The notes under the pieces: generated by a model | The model's database searches: none | Told to the model about the DNA's origin: nothing | The model's input: the letters and a program-made list of their open reading frames with translations, nothing else | Translations under genes and position numbers: made by a program | Part shown: piece by piece, positions 34,558-44,547 of the stretch | Numbering within the stretch: the first letter of the stretch is position 1 | Layout of the letters: the number at the start of each line of letters is the position of its first letter | Source: CATOSD01 sp965226695 | Lineage (GTDB): Bacteria; Chloroflexota; Dehalococcoidia; Lucifugimonadales; CATOSD01 | Assembly (NCBI GenBank): GCA_965226695.1 | Contig: OZ245405.1 | Span: forward strand, 1,240,001 to 1,304,000 | Direction: 5' to 3' | DNA length: 64,000 nt

Positions 34558-36195
34558 CTACGGGTAGCGCGAAAAGTCGAAGCCCTCTTTGACTATGCAC
34601 TCTATCAGCGCGGGCTGGCCGGTCTTGGTAACTTCCACGGCCTCTTTGAGCGCGGGAACGAACTCCGCGGGCTTTGTGATTCGCACGCCCCAGCCGCCAA
34701 GCGCCCGCGCGACGTCCCCGTAGTTGCCGCCCAGCGTGTGCGAGGCGTAGTTCTCGATTGCGAAAGGCATACCCGCGCGCTCGATAGCCATCACGCCGTT
34801 GTTCCACACGATCGTCAGGATGCCAATGCGGTTGCGGGCGGCGGTCTCGAGGTCCATTCCCACCATGCCGATCGCCGCGTCGCCCATAACGTTGACGCAC
34901 AGCTTGTCCGGCTCGGCGAGCTTGGCCCCCATGGTGATGCCCAGCCCGTAGCCGAGTTGCGTCGTCTTGCCCCAGCCCATGTAGCTGCGCGGCGCGGTCG
35001 CCTCCCAGAACGGCGTCAACTGGTCTCGCGGGCTGCCCGCGTCGTGAGTGATGATGGTGTTCGAGCGGTCAACGTTGTGCATCAGGTCCCAGATGATGCG
35101 GTACTGGTTGATGGGATCTTCGTTCGAGGTGAGCTGCGGCATCCACTCCTCCAGCCACTCCTCTTTGACCGCCCGCACCTCCGGGCCGACGTCGCGCTCG
35201 TTGCGCAGGCCGGCGCCGTTGGTCCTGTCCTCCACCTCTGCTATCAGCGCCCGCAGCACCAGCTTGGCGTCGCCTATCAGCGCGTAGTCGGCGCGTATGT
35301 CCTTGTTCACGTCCGCGGGGTCGTTCGTGGCGTGGATGATGACCTTGCCAGGCGGAATCGCCCTACCGTAGCCGGTCTGCGTGAAGCTGCACCCCACGCC
35401 CAGCACCACGTCGGCGCGGCTCAGGAAGTGCACGATGGGCTTGGTGGTCGAAACCGCCGACGCGCCGAGGGAAAGCGGGTGGTTCTCGGGGAACGCGCTT
35501 TTGCCTGGCATCGTGGTCATCACCGGCGCCTGGAGCAACTCCGCCAGCCGCTCCAACTCTTCCGATGCGTCCGAGTAGAGCACGCCCTGGCCCGCGTGAA
35601 TGACGGGACTCTGGGCGTCCAGAAGCACCTGGGCCGCTTCGGCGGTCTCTTCGGGGCACGGCGCCGACCTGCTCGCCTTCACCGGCGCGTAGTCGAGATC
35701 GCCGGACAGCTCCTGGTCCCAGACGTCGCGGGCCACCTCCAACAGCACCGGGCCGGGCTTGCCGCTGCGCAGGTGGTGGAACGCGCGGCGCATCAGCTCG
35801 GGCACGCGCTCGACGTCGTTCACCTCCGCCAGCCACTTAGTCACGCCCCGGTAGTTGTCCGTGGCGCTGAAGCCGGGCGGCGTGAATGACCGGGAGATGG
35901 GCTCTCCGCCGGGGATGAGCAGAACGGGTACGTTGTCGGCGAACGCCTGGGCGGCGCCGGGAAAGGCGTTCTCGGAGCCGGGTCCCTGTTGCATGGCGAA
36001 CACGCCCAACCGCTTGCCCCCGCTCGTGCGGCTGAAACCGTCCGCGATGGCCATGCCCACGCGCTCCTGCCGGCACAGCACGGGACGTATGCCCGCCTGG
36101 GCGCAGGCTTCTATCAGCGGCTGCGCCGGAAAGCACGCCAGGAACTCCGTACCCTCACGCCTCAACACCTCGGCGATCGCATCCGCTCCATTCAT
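34558..36195 (-). CDS. thiamine pyrophosphate-dependent enzyme, acetolactate synthase-like
   Basis: This 545-residue protein has the three domains of the acetolactate synthase/benzoylformate decarboxylase group. The PYR domain has the cofactor-activating Glu44 in CRQERVGMAIADGFSR. The middle domain has VIHAGQGVLYSDASEE. The PP domain has the Mg-TPP motif GDAAIGMVGMDLETAARNRI ending near NN. The usual GDG is GDA here. There is no regulatory subunit gene adjacent, and the ilvBN setting is absent, so a catabolic decarboxylase or lyase is more likely than branched amino acid synthesis. AGGAGG lies seven bases before the ATG. It diverges from the capA gene. Confidence 0.88.
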   Translation of the reverse strand: MNGADAIAEVLRREGTEFLACFPAQPLIEACAQAGIRPVLCRQERVGMAIADGFSRTSGGKRLGVFAMQQGPGSENAFPGAAQAFADNVPVLLIPGGEPISRSFTPPGFSATDNYRGVTKWLAEVNDVERVPELMRRAFHHLRSGKPGPVLLEVARDVWDQELSGDLDYAPVKASRSAPCPEETAEAAQVLLDAQSPVIHAGQGVLYSDASEELERLAELLQAPVMTTMPGKSAFPENHPLSLGASAVSTTKPIVHFLSRADVVLGVGCSFTQTGYGRAIPPGKVIIHATNDPADVNKDIRADYALIGDAKLVLRALIAEVEDRTNGAGLRNERDVGPEVRAVKEEWLEEWMPQLTSNEDPINQYRIIWDLMHNVDRSNTIITHDAGSPRDQLTPFWEATAPRSYMGWGKTTQLGYGLGITMGAKLAEPDKLCVNVMGDAAIGMVGMDLETAARNRIGILTIVWNNGVMAIERAGMPFAIENYASHTLGGNYGDVARALGGWGVRITKPAEFVPALKEAVEVTKTGQPALIECIVKEGFDFSRYP

Positions 36196-36426
36196 GGCCC
36201 TACCTCCTGCGTGCTGTCGTTCGATTGCGGCCCTAGCTTAGCGCAGGCGCACAGTGTGGGCAAGCCGTCGCCGTCGTTCCCCGCGGACGAATTGCCGTTC
36301 CCCCAAGATATGAGGTCGACCGCGCCGACGGTTTGGCCATAACCCATGTGGTATGATTCCGGGCGCTGGCGCGGCGCTCGGAGCGCCAGCCGCGGAGCCC
36401 GAGACAAGCGGCGTAGGAGGTCCGAG

Positions 36427-37761
36427 GTGTACGAGTCACAGAAAGGCGAGATAGTGGTCGCGGCCACGGGCGACAGCATGATTGCGAGGCCGCTCGCGCC
36501 CTTCAGAGAGGCCAACTTCCTGGCGCTGGTCGAGCTGCTGAGAGGCGCGGACGCCGCGTTCACCAACCTGGAAATGCAGATTCACCGCTTCGAGCCGCCG
36601 CCGGCCGCGTCATCGGGCGGCATCTGGACGGCTGCCGACCCCGACCTGCTCGACGACCTGCAGTGGGCGGGCATAACGATGGTATCGTGCGCCAACAACC
36701 ACTGCTTCGATTACGGCGAGTGTGGGTTGATGACGACTCTGAGAAACCTGGAGCGGTCTGGCCTGGCCTTTTCCGGCATAGGCCGCAACCTCAGCGAAGC
36801 GAGGGCGCCCGCCTACGTCGAATGCCCGGCCGGGCGCGTGGCGCTGCTGTCCTGCACGGCGACGTTCGACCCCGCATCGCCCGCCGGCGAGCAGCGCCAC
36901 GACCTGCACGGTCGGCCCGGCGTGAGCGCGCTGGGCTGGTCAGCCGACCACGTCGTCGACTCGCGAGCTTTCGAGGAGTTGCGGCGCCTGGACGAGGCGC
37001 TTGGTTTCGCCGCGCGGCGCGCCTGGCAAGCCGAGATGGGCTTTGGAGGCGGCGGAGACGACCGCCCGGACCTGCTCCGAACTCTGGGTCATTCGTTCTC
37101 GCTGGGCGACGGCTTTGCCGTGCGAACGTCGCCCAGCGAGAGGGACGTAGAGGGCATTCTGAGGTGGGTGCGCGAGGCGCGCCGCCAGGCGGACTGGGTG
37201 TTCCTGAGCGTACACAGCCACGAGTCCGGCGCGACAGACGAAGCCCCAGCCGAGTTCCTCGAGACCTTCGCCAGGCGATGCGTCGACGAGGGAGTGGACG
37301 CCGTGTTCGGGCACGGCCCCCACTTTCTGCGCGGAATCGAAGTCTACAAGAACCGGCCCATCTTCTACAGCCTGGGCAACCTGATGTTCCAGAACGAGGT
37401 CGTGCCGCGCCTCCCTGCCGACTTGTACGAGAGCGCGGGTCTGGGAATGGCTGCGACTCCAGCGGACTTCTACGACCTTCGATCGCAGGACGACACGCGA
37501 GGGTTCACCGCGAACGCCATGTATTGGGAGAGTGTGGTCGCGGAACTGCGACTCAGCCGCAGCGGCGCGAGCCGGATACTGCTGCATCCCATCGAGCTGG
37601 GATACGCCACGCCGCGCTCGCAGCGAGGCCGTCCCGTAATGGCCGGCAGGGAGTCGGCGGAACGAACGCTGCGTACGGCAGCGCGGTTGTGCGAAACTTA
37701 CGGGACGCGAATGATCGCAGACGACGGGATTGGAGTTATCGAGCTGGGCGCACTGGAGTAG
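36427..37761 (+). CDS. CapA family poly-gamma-glutamate-type metallophosphatase-fold protein
   Basis: This 444-residue protein has the CapA/PGA_cap domain, a calcineurin-like fold. Motifs in order are ATGDSMIARPL, AFTNLEMQIH, SCANNHCFDYGECGL, SVHSHESG and FGHGPHFLRGIE, which supply the metal-binding Asp, Asn and His residues. CapA proteins take part in capsule or poly-glutamate metabolism, but many stand-alone homologues have unknown substrates. No signal peptide is visible, so it may act in the cytoplasm. The start is GTG with AGGAGG seven bases upstream; the frame extends further but without a ribosome site. Confidence 0.88.
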   Translation: MYESQKGEIVVAATGDSMIARPLAPFREANFLALVELLRGADAAFTNLEMQIHRFEPPPAASSGGIWTAADPDLLDDLQWAGITMVSCANNHCFDYGECGLMTTLRNLERSGLAFSGIGRNLSEARAPAYVECPAGRVALLSCTATFDPASPAGEQRHDLHGRPGVSALGWSADHVVDSRAFEELRRLDEALGFAARRAWQAEMGFGGGGDDRPDLLRTLGHSFSLGDGFAVRTSPSERDVEGILRWVREARRQADWVFLSVHSHESGATDEAPAEFLETFARRCVDEGVDAVFGHGPHFLRGIEVYKNRPIFYSLGNLMFQNEVVPRLPADLYESAGLGMAATPADFYDLRSQDDTRGFTANAMYWESVVAELRLSRSGASRILLHPIELGYATPRSQRGRPVMAGRESAERTLRTAARLCETYGTRMIADDGIGVIELGALE

Positions 37762-37804
37762 CTGCGGTAGCATCCCTCTCCAAGGAAGGGGACATCAAGG
37801 AACA

Positions 37805-37842
37805 CCTTCCCCCATCGAGAGGGGAAGGTTAGGACGGGGGTG
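37805..37842. repeat. Family A palindromic repeat, copy 4 (inverted)
   Basis: CCTTCCCCCATCGAGAGGGG-AAGGTTAGGACGGGGGTG is the reverse orientation of copy 1. The CCTTCCCC...GGGGAAGG arms form a hairpin. It lies between the convergent capA-like gene and infA. Confidence 0.8.
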
Positions 37843-37855
37843 AAGCCGCCCAGCG

Positions 37856-38074
37856 CTACTTGAAGCGGTAAGTGATCCGGCCGCGCGCGAGGTCGTAAGG
37901 GGACAGCTCCACCAACACCCGGTCACCGGGCAGGATGCGGATGAAGTACCGCCGCATCTTGCCCGAGGCGTAGGCCAGCACCTTGTGCTCGTTGGGCAAC
38001 TCGACCCGGAAGTTTGCGTTAGGCAACGCCTCCGTGACTGTGCCTTCGACCTCTATGGCCTCTTTCTTCGCCAT
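37856..38074 (-). CDS. infA: translation initiation factor IF-1
   Basis: IF-1 binds the ribosomal A site during initiation. The 72-residue S1/OB-fold protein matches the family over its full length. It has IEVEGTVTEALPNANFRVEL, the HKVLAYASGKMRRYFIRIL core and VELSPYDLARGRITYRFK at the C terminus. AAGGAG precedes the ATG. In many genomes infA sits in the ribosomal protein operon; here it is isolated, next to a zinc-ribbon gene on the same strand. Confidence 0.98.
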   Translation of the reverse strand: MAKKEAIEVEGTVTEALPNANFRVELPNEHKVLAYASGKMRRYFIRILPGDRVLVELSPYDLARGRITYRFK

Positions 38075-38194
38075 ACAACTCCTTGGCCCACCGTCGTCGC
38101 TGCCGTACGGGCCAGGCTACGCCCGCGCCCAAATGCCGATCCTGCCGGCCAGGGCGCGGGACCCAATGTGTTCCAGCGGTGGGCTGGCAAGCGC

Positions 38195-38566
<372 letters not shown>

Positions 38567-38669
38567 TTGGTGACATCCTCCCCGGATAGTGATTCAAGCC
38601 GGCATCTTATCACCAAGGTCCACGAGCGTTGCAGGTTTGCCTTTGGTAACAGCTATGCGACCGTGGTGC

Positions 38670-38698
38670 ATTCTAGCATAGGCTGGCGAGCGGTGCAA
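38670..38698 (-). promoter_or_regulatory. promoter of the zinc-ribbon gene (and possibly infA)
   Basis: On the minus strand TTGCAC is followed after 17 bases by TAGAAT, with TG one base before the -10 (extended type). The predicted leader is about 100 bases. Confidence 0.55.
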
Positions 38699-38778
38699 GA
38701 TATTGGTACGCCGCACGGGCGATCGCCGAACACAGCGTGCCATTGCGTGCCTCGCCTTACGGTGGCTCTCCTCGCGCG

Positions 38779-38807
38779 TAGACTAGAGGCGGGAGAGATT
38801 CTATAAT
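38779..38807 (+). promoter_or_regulatory. promoter of the DUF362 gene
   Basis: TAGACT is followed after 17 bases by a perfect TATAAT. Transcription would begin near 38814, about 80 bases before the start codon. It diverges from the zinc-ribbon promoter across about 80 bases. Confidence 0.6.
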
Positions 38808-38892
38808 CTTTACCAGGCACGGTGTGTCTCACGGGCAAGGCGTTCGCGCTCGCCGCGGGCGCATCGAGTCCGATTACGCGAGGGGGTCCACG

Positions 38893-40017
38893 ATGGCTGA
38901 CACAACGCAGACTTATGCTCAGCCGGCCGCGCGGCTCGGCCCGCGAACCAGGCCCACGGTGGCGGTGGTGTACACCTCCCCCGAAACTGTGCTGGACGAC
39001 GTCGGGCGCGCCATGCGCCTGGCCGGCTACGAGCAGAGCCTGTCGAAGGCGACGCCCACTCTGCTCAAGGTCAACATATCGTGGCAGCACTACTACCCCG
39101 CCTGCTCGACCACGCCGTGGCAGCTCGAGGGCGTGGTGCGCGCGCTGTCGGCGGACGGCTACCGCGATCTGATTCCCACTCACAACGGCACAGTCGTTGT
39201 CGATGCCCGCGAGGGAGCGGTCAACAACAAGCACCAGGCGGTCGAGGACAGGTACGGCCTCGAGAGCCTGCACCTCGAAGAAGCCCGCTGGGTCGAATAC
39301 ACTCCTAGCTCGCCGATGTTGGCGCTGGACAAGGTGTATCCGCGCGGTTTCCGAATTCCGGAGGCGCTGCCGGGCAAGAACATCGTTCACCTGCCTACGA
39401 TGAAGACCCACGTGTTCACCACCATAACCGGCGCGATGAAGAACGCCTTTGGCGGGCTGCTGAATCACAATCGGCACTGGACTCACTCGGTCATCCACGA
39501 AACCCTGGTCGACCTGCTTCAAATCCAGAAGGAGATACACCCCGGCATTTTCGCGGTGACGGACGGCACGTTCGCCGGTGACGGACCCGGCCCCAGGGCC
39601 ATGCGCTGGCACACCAAGAACGTCATTCTTGCGAGCGCAGACCAAGTGGCGATAGACGCCGTAGCGGCAAAGATGATGGGGTTCGACCCGATGTCGATAG
39701 GCTTCATCCGCCTGGCGCACGAGGCGGGCCTGGGTTGCGGCGAGGTGGGCGACATCAACATCGCGGGCGAGGACATCTCGTCCGTGGACTGGCGCTTCAG
39801 CGGGTCGGAAAACACCTTCGCCAGCCGGTTCCAGAAGCTGGTCTACTGGGGGCCGCTGAAACGGTTGGAGAATCTGCTTCTCAGGTCGCCGCTCGTCCAC
39901 CTTGCCATTGCGGGGTCGAACGTCTACCACAACGGCTACTGGCTGAGGTTCAAGGGCAGCGGTCGGGTGAAGGAGGCGATGCGCACCGACTGGGGCGAGC
40001 TGTTCCGCAGCTATTAG
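38893..40017 (+). CDS. DUF362 domain protein
   Basis: The 374-residue protein matches DUF362 (COG2006). It has KVNISWQHYYPACSTTPWQL, then THNGTVVVD, and the central MKTHVFTTITGAMKNAFGGL. FAVTDGTFAGDGPGPRAMRW and SADQVAIDAVAAKMMGFDP follow. Many DUF362 proteins carry a ferredoxin domain and act with iron-sulfur chemistry. No CxxCxxC cluster is present here, so this is the core-only form with unknown function. AGGGGG lies six bases before the ATG. It converges on the large LRR gene with 277 bases between, in which nothing was recognised. Confidence 0.85.
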   Translation: MADTTQTYAQPAARLGPRTRPTVAVVYTSPETVLDDVGRAMRLAGYEQSLSKATPTLLKVNISWQHYYPACSTTPWQLEGVVRALSADGYRDLIPTHNGTVVVDAREGAVNNKHQAVEDRYGLESLHLEEARWVEYTPSSPMLALDKVYPRGFRIPEALPGKNIVHLPTMKTHVFTTITGAMKNAFGGLLNHNRHWTHSVIHETLVDLLQIQKEIHPGIFAVTDGTFAGDGPGPRAMRWHTKNVILASADQVAIDAVAAKMMGFDPMSIGFIRLAHEAGLGCGEVGDINIAGEDISSVDWRFSGSENTFASRFQKLVYWGPLKRLENLLLRSPLVHLAIAGSNVYHNGYWLRFKGSGRVKEAMRTDWGELFRSY

Positions 40018-40294
40018 AGCGGTGCGGGGCCAGCTTTTGTGGCTCACGTGGCCTTGGAATCGGCCCGGTCCGGGAACAAGCCCGTCGTGGCCCCCTATCC
40101 AGGCGTGCCTGGACTCCGGTTCGCCGGTGGGCGGATTGACGTCCGTATGGGTCGACTCGGTCGCTATCACGTTCTGATTGGTAACTGATGCGGCACCCTC
40201 TGGGCCCCAGATGAACCTGTGCACAGGCAGGCACAAACAGTTGTGACCACCGCCAAAGGCAATTGTCGCTGTTTGAGCAAGCCACCGAACATAT

Positions 40295-43200
40295 TCAGCA
40301 CCAGGGTAGGTAAACCGAATCGAGATTGTGATGTTCGATCTTGAGCAGTTGCCTCGGTTTGCATCCGCTGAATCTGTTGTTGTGCAGTTGCAGGATTCGC
40401 AGGTTTGGCGCATCGGCCAGTTCGGCGGGAATTGCCCCGCTGAGCCTGTTGTAGCTGATGTCCAGGTACTCCAGGTTCGGGGATTGCCCAAACTCGACAG
40501 GGATGGTTCCGGTCAGCTTGTTGCCTTCCAGCGACAGGGACTCCAGGTTGGGCAGCAAGGCGAGCCGCGTAGGTATGCTACCGGACAGTTGATTGTCTTC
40601 GAGGAATAGATCGACCAAAGCTCTGAGATTGCCCAACGACTCAGGCAGCCCACCTGTGAGGGAGTTCATGTCCAGCCACACTTGACGTAGATTAGTCAGA
40701 TGCCCCAATTCGGGAGGAATGCCGCCCGTTAGATTGTTTTCACTGAGGTACAGGCCTACCAAGCTTGTTATGCGGCCCAGTTCTGGAGGAATGGCGCCCG
40801 TTAGATTGTTCCCGGAAAGCCGGAGACGCTCCAGCTTGGAAAGGTCACCGAGAGACGATGGGATTGGGCCGGTGAGGTTGTTGTTCCCAAGGCCGATGGA
40901 CGTCAGTTCTGAAAGCTGGCCCAGCCAGGAGGGAACGGCGCCGCTCAACCCCATATCATGAAGTTGGAGGACCGAAAGGCGGGAGAGGGATGCGAGTTCT
41001 TGCGGCAGCTCTCCCTTCATATCGTTGCCACCCAGGTATAGCCCTTCGAGCAGAGTCAATCGGCCAAGCTCCGGCGGAATGGCACCGGTGAGGCGGTTTC
41101 CGGCCAGGCTGAGCACTCGCAACTCCGTCAGTTCACCTAGTGACGCGGGAATGTCGCCGGTGAGCTCGTTCCTCGCCAGGTCGATCCAGTGCAGCTTGGA
41201 GAGGCCACTGAGTTGCGAAGGTATCTCGCCGGACAACAGGTTGCGGTACAGTATAATTGATCGCAGCTCATGTAACCGGCCCAGACTGGCGGGAACGGTC
41301 CCGGTCAACTTGTTTCGCGAGAGGTCGAGGTACCGAAGGTCTCGCAGCTGGCTCAGTTCCGGTGGAATGCTACCGGTCAAACCGCGGTCTGCCAAGGCCA
41401 GTTGTACGACGCTGTTCGATTGGGAATCGGCTGCGATTCCCTCCCACTGGTCCATAGGAGTGTGGAAGTCCCAATTCAGCGAGGCCTCTCCGGCCAATCG
41501 GTCTCTCATCTCCAGAAGCAGCGGTCCATCTCTCGACAGGACAGGCCTGGCCTCGCGGGTGTTCACTGACCGGGAGTCAAGGGTATTCTGGGGAGGACAG
41601 AAGGGCAGTTTCACGTAAAGTTCCGAGATCTGTCGAAACTTCGAGGGGAGGCATCCGGCCAATTGTGGTCCGGTTAACCGCACGTCCCTAAGTCTTGTGA
41701 GATCACCGATCTCGGGTGGTACAGACCCCGTCAGCAGGCTGACGTTTCCTCCCAGATGGAGCATCCGCAGACTCGCCAGCCTGCCCAGCTCACGGGGTAT
41801 GTCTCCTCGCAAAGGGTTGTGCCAAAGGTCCAGTTCCTCCAGTTCCGGCAGGTTGCCCAACTCAGAGGGTATGGCGCCATCCAGCTTGTTGTAACTGAGA
41901 TCCAGAACCTTCAGATTGGTGAGGTTGCCCAACTCCGGAGGGATGTCGTCTGTAAAATTATTGTGTGTTGCGCCCCAGTGCCCCAAGTTCAGGACCTCCA
42001 GCCTGTCGAGCCTTCCCAACTCAGGTGGGATGCTGCCGCTCAGCTCATCCCCTTCCAACCGGAGCACCCTTAGTTCTGTCAGCTTGCTGATCGCGGGTGG
42101 GATCGTGCCGTTGAGCGTTACGCCCGGAACAGACTCAAGGGCATGAACACGGGGAGGACTTCCTCCCAAAGTGATTCCCGGCCACTCCTGGATAGGGACG
42201 TCGGCTGTCCAGTACAACACTTCGTCACTTGCCAGTTCATCCCTGATGTACAGAAGTACGACGCAGTCGATTACCAGGCCGATATTCGACTCCGCATTGG
42301 GCACCACCCGATTATCGCTGCATAGCCCGGCGTCCACAGAGGCCTCCCTCTGCACGGGATTCGCGGCCACCAGCCGATTGCCTGCGGTTCTGACCAGCAC
42401 CCTCTCGTCGGATTCGCCCCAGCCAACGGTCGATAGTATCCAACCCCTGACCTCACGGTCTACGTTTGGTCCTGTGCTATGGGTGTATCGTACGATTCGC
42501 CTGGGACCGGTTCCCACCACCCTTTGCGACCATCTCAGGTGGTATTTCACCTCGTCCTTGTCAATTTCCACCCGAAGCGAAGAACCGTCCGCGCTTACGG
42601 CGTATACGCTTGCCCACGGGTGCCAGTAACCCCGCCTGAACGACCTGATTCGACCGACCTCGAAGCTAACGTGCGAGCTATCCGGAGCCCAGGCAACGTC
42701 CAGTATCCGGCCCGTATAATCATGTCCAGGCTCTGCGGTCGTGGCGACGTCGAACACCTTGTTTACCTCGGAACCGTCGGCCGACGCGACGTACAACCCG
42801 TCCGGTTCACCATAGTAGTGGGCGACAAAGGCGATTCGCTTGCCGTCCGGCGACCAACGGAATCTGGTGACATCTTCCTCTGGAGTTTCATACAGATCAC
42901 CGTGGCTTTCGCGTGTGCGTGGCGCCTCATCTGTCGCGTCGGCCCATGCCAGCTTGGTCAGATTCGAGCCATCCGCGTCCACGAGGTAGATGGCCTCGCG
43001 AAAGATCTCGTGAGCGTAAGTGCTGGTCTTCTCGACACTGGCGGAGGCGTATGGATGATCCCAGTACTTTACCGATTCGTAGTACTTCCCCTCCTCCGCA
43101 ACGAAGGCGAGACGACTGCCGTCCGGTGACCAGACGGGGGCGTCGGTCTGGACTCTGATGTCCGAAGCAATAGCTCGCTCGCTGGAACCGTCCGGGGCTA

Positions 43201-43915
43201 TTGTGTAGACCCTGGGGCCGTCTTCGCGTTCCGACACAAACGCTATTCGTGATCCATCAGGTGACCAGGCGGGGCTCACGTCATTCCAGTCATTGTCCGT
43301 AAGCCGCCGGCGCTCCCCGCCGCCTATAGGTTGTGTTGCGAGTTCGTAGGTGTGTCCCCCCCAGTCGGCATCTGTGTACCTGAGCGTTGTGTAGGCAACC
43401 GATAGACCGTCAGGTGAAGGCGAAGGAGAAACGTCTATCTCCACTGTCTCGTTGTATAGATCACGCTGATCAAGCGGCTCAAATGATCCCGATAATGAGA
43501 CGAGATTGGTACCGTCCGCGTCAATCACATATATCCTTCCCGCATCGCCAAACACAATGTGAGTGCCGTCCGCAGTCCAATGCGGCTCCATCTGCGCGCT
43601 GTTGTTCCATCGGGACTTGTCCCGCCCAATGGAGTGTTTATCCGGCTGGCTTCTTGTCGGGGTCTCTCTTGGCAGCGGGGAATTCGTCGGCGTCGGGACG
43701 TGGGCGGCGGTTGGCTCGGGCGCGCTGACAGCGGGATTTGGCGTCGCAAGGCCGGTTGGGCCGAAAGTCGGGTCAGGAGCTGCTATTCCGGTTGCCGTCG
43801 GCGGCGCCGCCGGGGGGAGACTCTGGTTACCGCCCGAGACTCGTACACAGCCAACCGTTGCGACCGCGGCTGCGGCCGCGAACAACAACAAAGCGAGCCA
43901 GAGGCGGGTGACCAT
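40295..43915 (-). CDS. large TolB-propeller / plant-type leucine-rich-repeat lipoprotein
   Basis: The 1206-residue protein starts with a signal peptide whose cysteine (about residue 23) follows Thr-Val-Gly, an approximate lipobox. A Pro/Thr-rich stretch comes next, then about six TolB/PD40 propeller blades (WSPDGSRIAFV type) to about residue 430. Two LRR modules of the plant-specific type follow (LTGxIPxxLGxLxxL, 24-residue units): about six units, then about fourteen. Each module opens with a Trp-containing cap resembling LRRNT and closes with a Gly-Cys-x-Pro ... Cys cap. The protein should be extracellular and bind ligands; the target is unknown. The gene is less GC-rich than its neighbours. 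TTG at 43939 is an alternative start. Confidence 0.9.
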   Translation of the reverse strand: MVTRLWLALLLFAAAAAVATVGCVRVSGGNQSLPPAAPPTATGIAAPDPTFGPTGLATPNPAVSAPEPTAAHVPTPTNSPLPRETPTRSQPDKHSIGRDKSRWNNSAQMEPHWTADGTHIVFGDAGRIYVIDADGTNLVSLSGSFEPLDQRDLYNETVEIDVSPSPSPDGLSVAYTTLRYTDADWGGHTYELATQPIGGGERRRLTDNDWNDVSPAWSPDGSRIAFVSEREDGPRVYTIAPDGSSERAIASDIRVQTDAPVWSPDGSRLAFVAEEGKYYESVKYWDHPYASASVEKTSTYAHEIFREAIYLVDADGSNLTKLAWADATDEAPRTRESHGDLYETPEEDVTRFRWSPDGKRIAFVAHYYGEPDGLYVASADGSEVNKVFDVATTAEPGHDYTGRILDVAWAPDSSHVSFEVGRIRSFRRGYWHPWASVYAVSADGSSLRVEIDKDEVKYHLRWSQRVVGTGPRRIVRYTHSTGPNVDREVRGWILSTVGWGESDERVLVRTAGNRLVAANPVQREASVDAGLCSDNRVVPNAESNIGLVIDCVVLLYIRDELASDEVLYWTADVPIQEWPGITLGGSPPRVHALESVPGVTLNGTIPPAISKLTELRVLRLEGDELSGSIPPELGRLDRLEVLNLGHWGATHNNFTDDIPPELGNLTNLKVLDLSYNKLDGAIPSELGNLPELEELDLWHNPLRGDIPRELGRLASLRMLHLGGNVSLLTGSVPPEIGDLTRLRDVRLTGPQLAGCLPSKFRQISELYVKLPFCPPQNTLDSRSVNTREARPVLSRDGPLLLEMRDRLAGEASLNWDFHTPMDQWEGIAADSQSNSVVQLALADRGLTGSIPPELSQLRDLRYLDLSRNKLTGTVPASLGRLHELRSIILYRNLLSGEIPSQLSGLSKLHWIDLARNELTGDIPASLGELTELRVLSLAGNRLTGAIPPELGRLTLLEGLYLGGNDMKGELPQELASLSRLSVLQLHDMGLSGAVPSWLGQLSELTSIGLGNNNLTGPIPSSLGDLSKLERLRLSGNNLTGAIPPELGRITSLVGLYLSENNLTGGIPPELGHLTNLRQVWLDMNSLTGGLPESLGNLRALVDLFLEDNQLSGSIPTRLALLPNLESLSLEGNKLTGTIPVEFGQSPNLEYLDISYNRLSGAIPAELADAPNLRILQLHNNRFSGCKPRQLLKIEHHNLDSVYLPWC

Positions 43916-44142
43916 GTGGAAATCTCGGCAATTGCGCAACAGGAGTCTTTATGTGCACTTAACTGATGGTTGTAACACCTTCTGTGCTTCCCAAGCAAAC
44001 GTGAAGGTAGCACTGGTACGCATTACGCCCCAGTCCCTGTCGGTCTATAGGCCTTGACTGTCCTGATGCACATTCCCAGCGAGTGTTGATTGAAAACCAG
44101 TGTGAGTTCGAATTCACTCCGGTTCTAGCAATGATCCCGGAC

Positions 44143-44219
44143 TGGTGGGCGATTGAGGACTTGAACCTCAGACCTTCTGTGTGTAAGACAGACGCTCTAA
44201 CCGCCTGAGCTAATCGCCC
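44143..44219 (-). tRNA. tRNA-Val (anticodon TAC)
   Basis: On the minus strand the acceptor GGGCGAT pairs with ATCGCCC. The D arm has TAGCTCAGGCGGTTAGAGC, the anticodon loop is CTTACAC and the T arm contains GGTTCAAGTCC. The CCA end is encoded. It is last in the Leu-Arg-Val tRNA cluster. Confidence 0.96.
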
Positions 44220-44288
44220 CGGGATCGGCCGAGGAGCGCAGTCGCCTTGTCTTGGAACGCGGCCGCGTTCGGCGGTGGGTGCGGAAAG

Positions 44289-44361
44289 CGCGCTTGGCGG
44301 GACTCGAACCCACGGCCTCAGCCTCCGCAGGGCTGCGCTCTATCCACTGAGCTACAAGCGC
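44289..44361 (-). tRNA. tRNA-Arg (anticodon GCG)
   Basis: The acceptor GCGCTTG pairs with CAAGCGC. The D arm has TAGCTCAGTGGATAGAGC, the anticodon loop is CTGCGGA and the T arm has GGGTTCGAGTCCC. No CCA is encoded, unlike its two neighbours. GCG would read CGC/CGU codons without the inosine used by the common ACG species. Confidence 0.92.
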
Positions 44362-44389
44362 ACGCAACGGACTTTGGGTGACTTGTGGT

Positions 44390-44475
44390 TGGTGCCGAAG
44401 GAGGGATTTGAACCCACACACCCTTGCGGGTACTACGCCCTGAACGTAGCGCGTCTGCCGTTCCGCCACTTCGGC
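44390..44475 (-). tRNA. tRNA-Leu (anticodon CAG)
   Basis: This is a class II tRNA with a long variable arm (a hairpin around TACCCGCAAGGGTG). The acceptor GCCGAAG pairs with CTTCGGC, the anticodon loop is TTCAGGG and the T arm has GGGTTCAAATCCC. The CCA end is encoded. It decodes CUG and is first in the cluster behind a strong promoter. Confidence 0.95.
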
Positions 44476-44516
44476 ACGTCCGCCGGTGCTAGGCGGCTCC
44501 ACCTCGGGGTCATCGA

Positions 44517-44545
44517 ATTATACCAGAGCAGGGCGGAGTTGTCAG
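44517..44545 (-). promoter_or_regulatory. promoter of the Leu-Arg-Val tRNA cluster
   Basis: On the minus strand CTGACA is followed after 17 bases by a perfect TATAAT. The start point would be about 35 bases before tRNA-Leu. It overlaps only the non-coding gap after the phosphatase stop codon. Confidence 0.65.
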
Positions 44546-44547
44546 CG

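Noticed and set aside
44085..44135. tRNA-like T arm (GTGAGTTCGAATTCAC) with TTGAAAA before it, resembling the 3' half of a tRNA
   Set aside because: No matching acceptor 5' strand, D arm or paired anticodon stem could be found upstream on either strand. It may be a tRNA relic near the real tRNA cluster, but this is not supported well enough to list.
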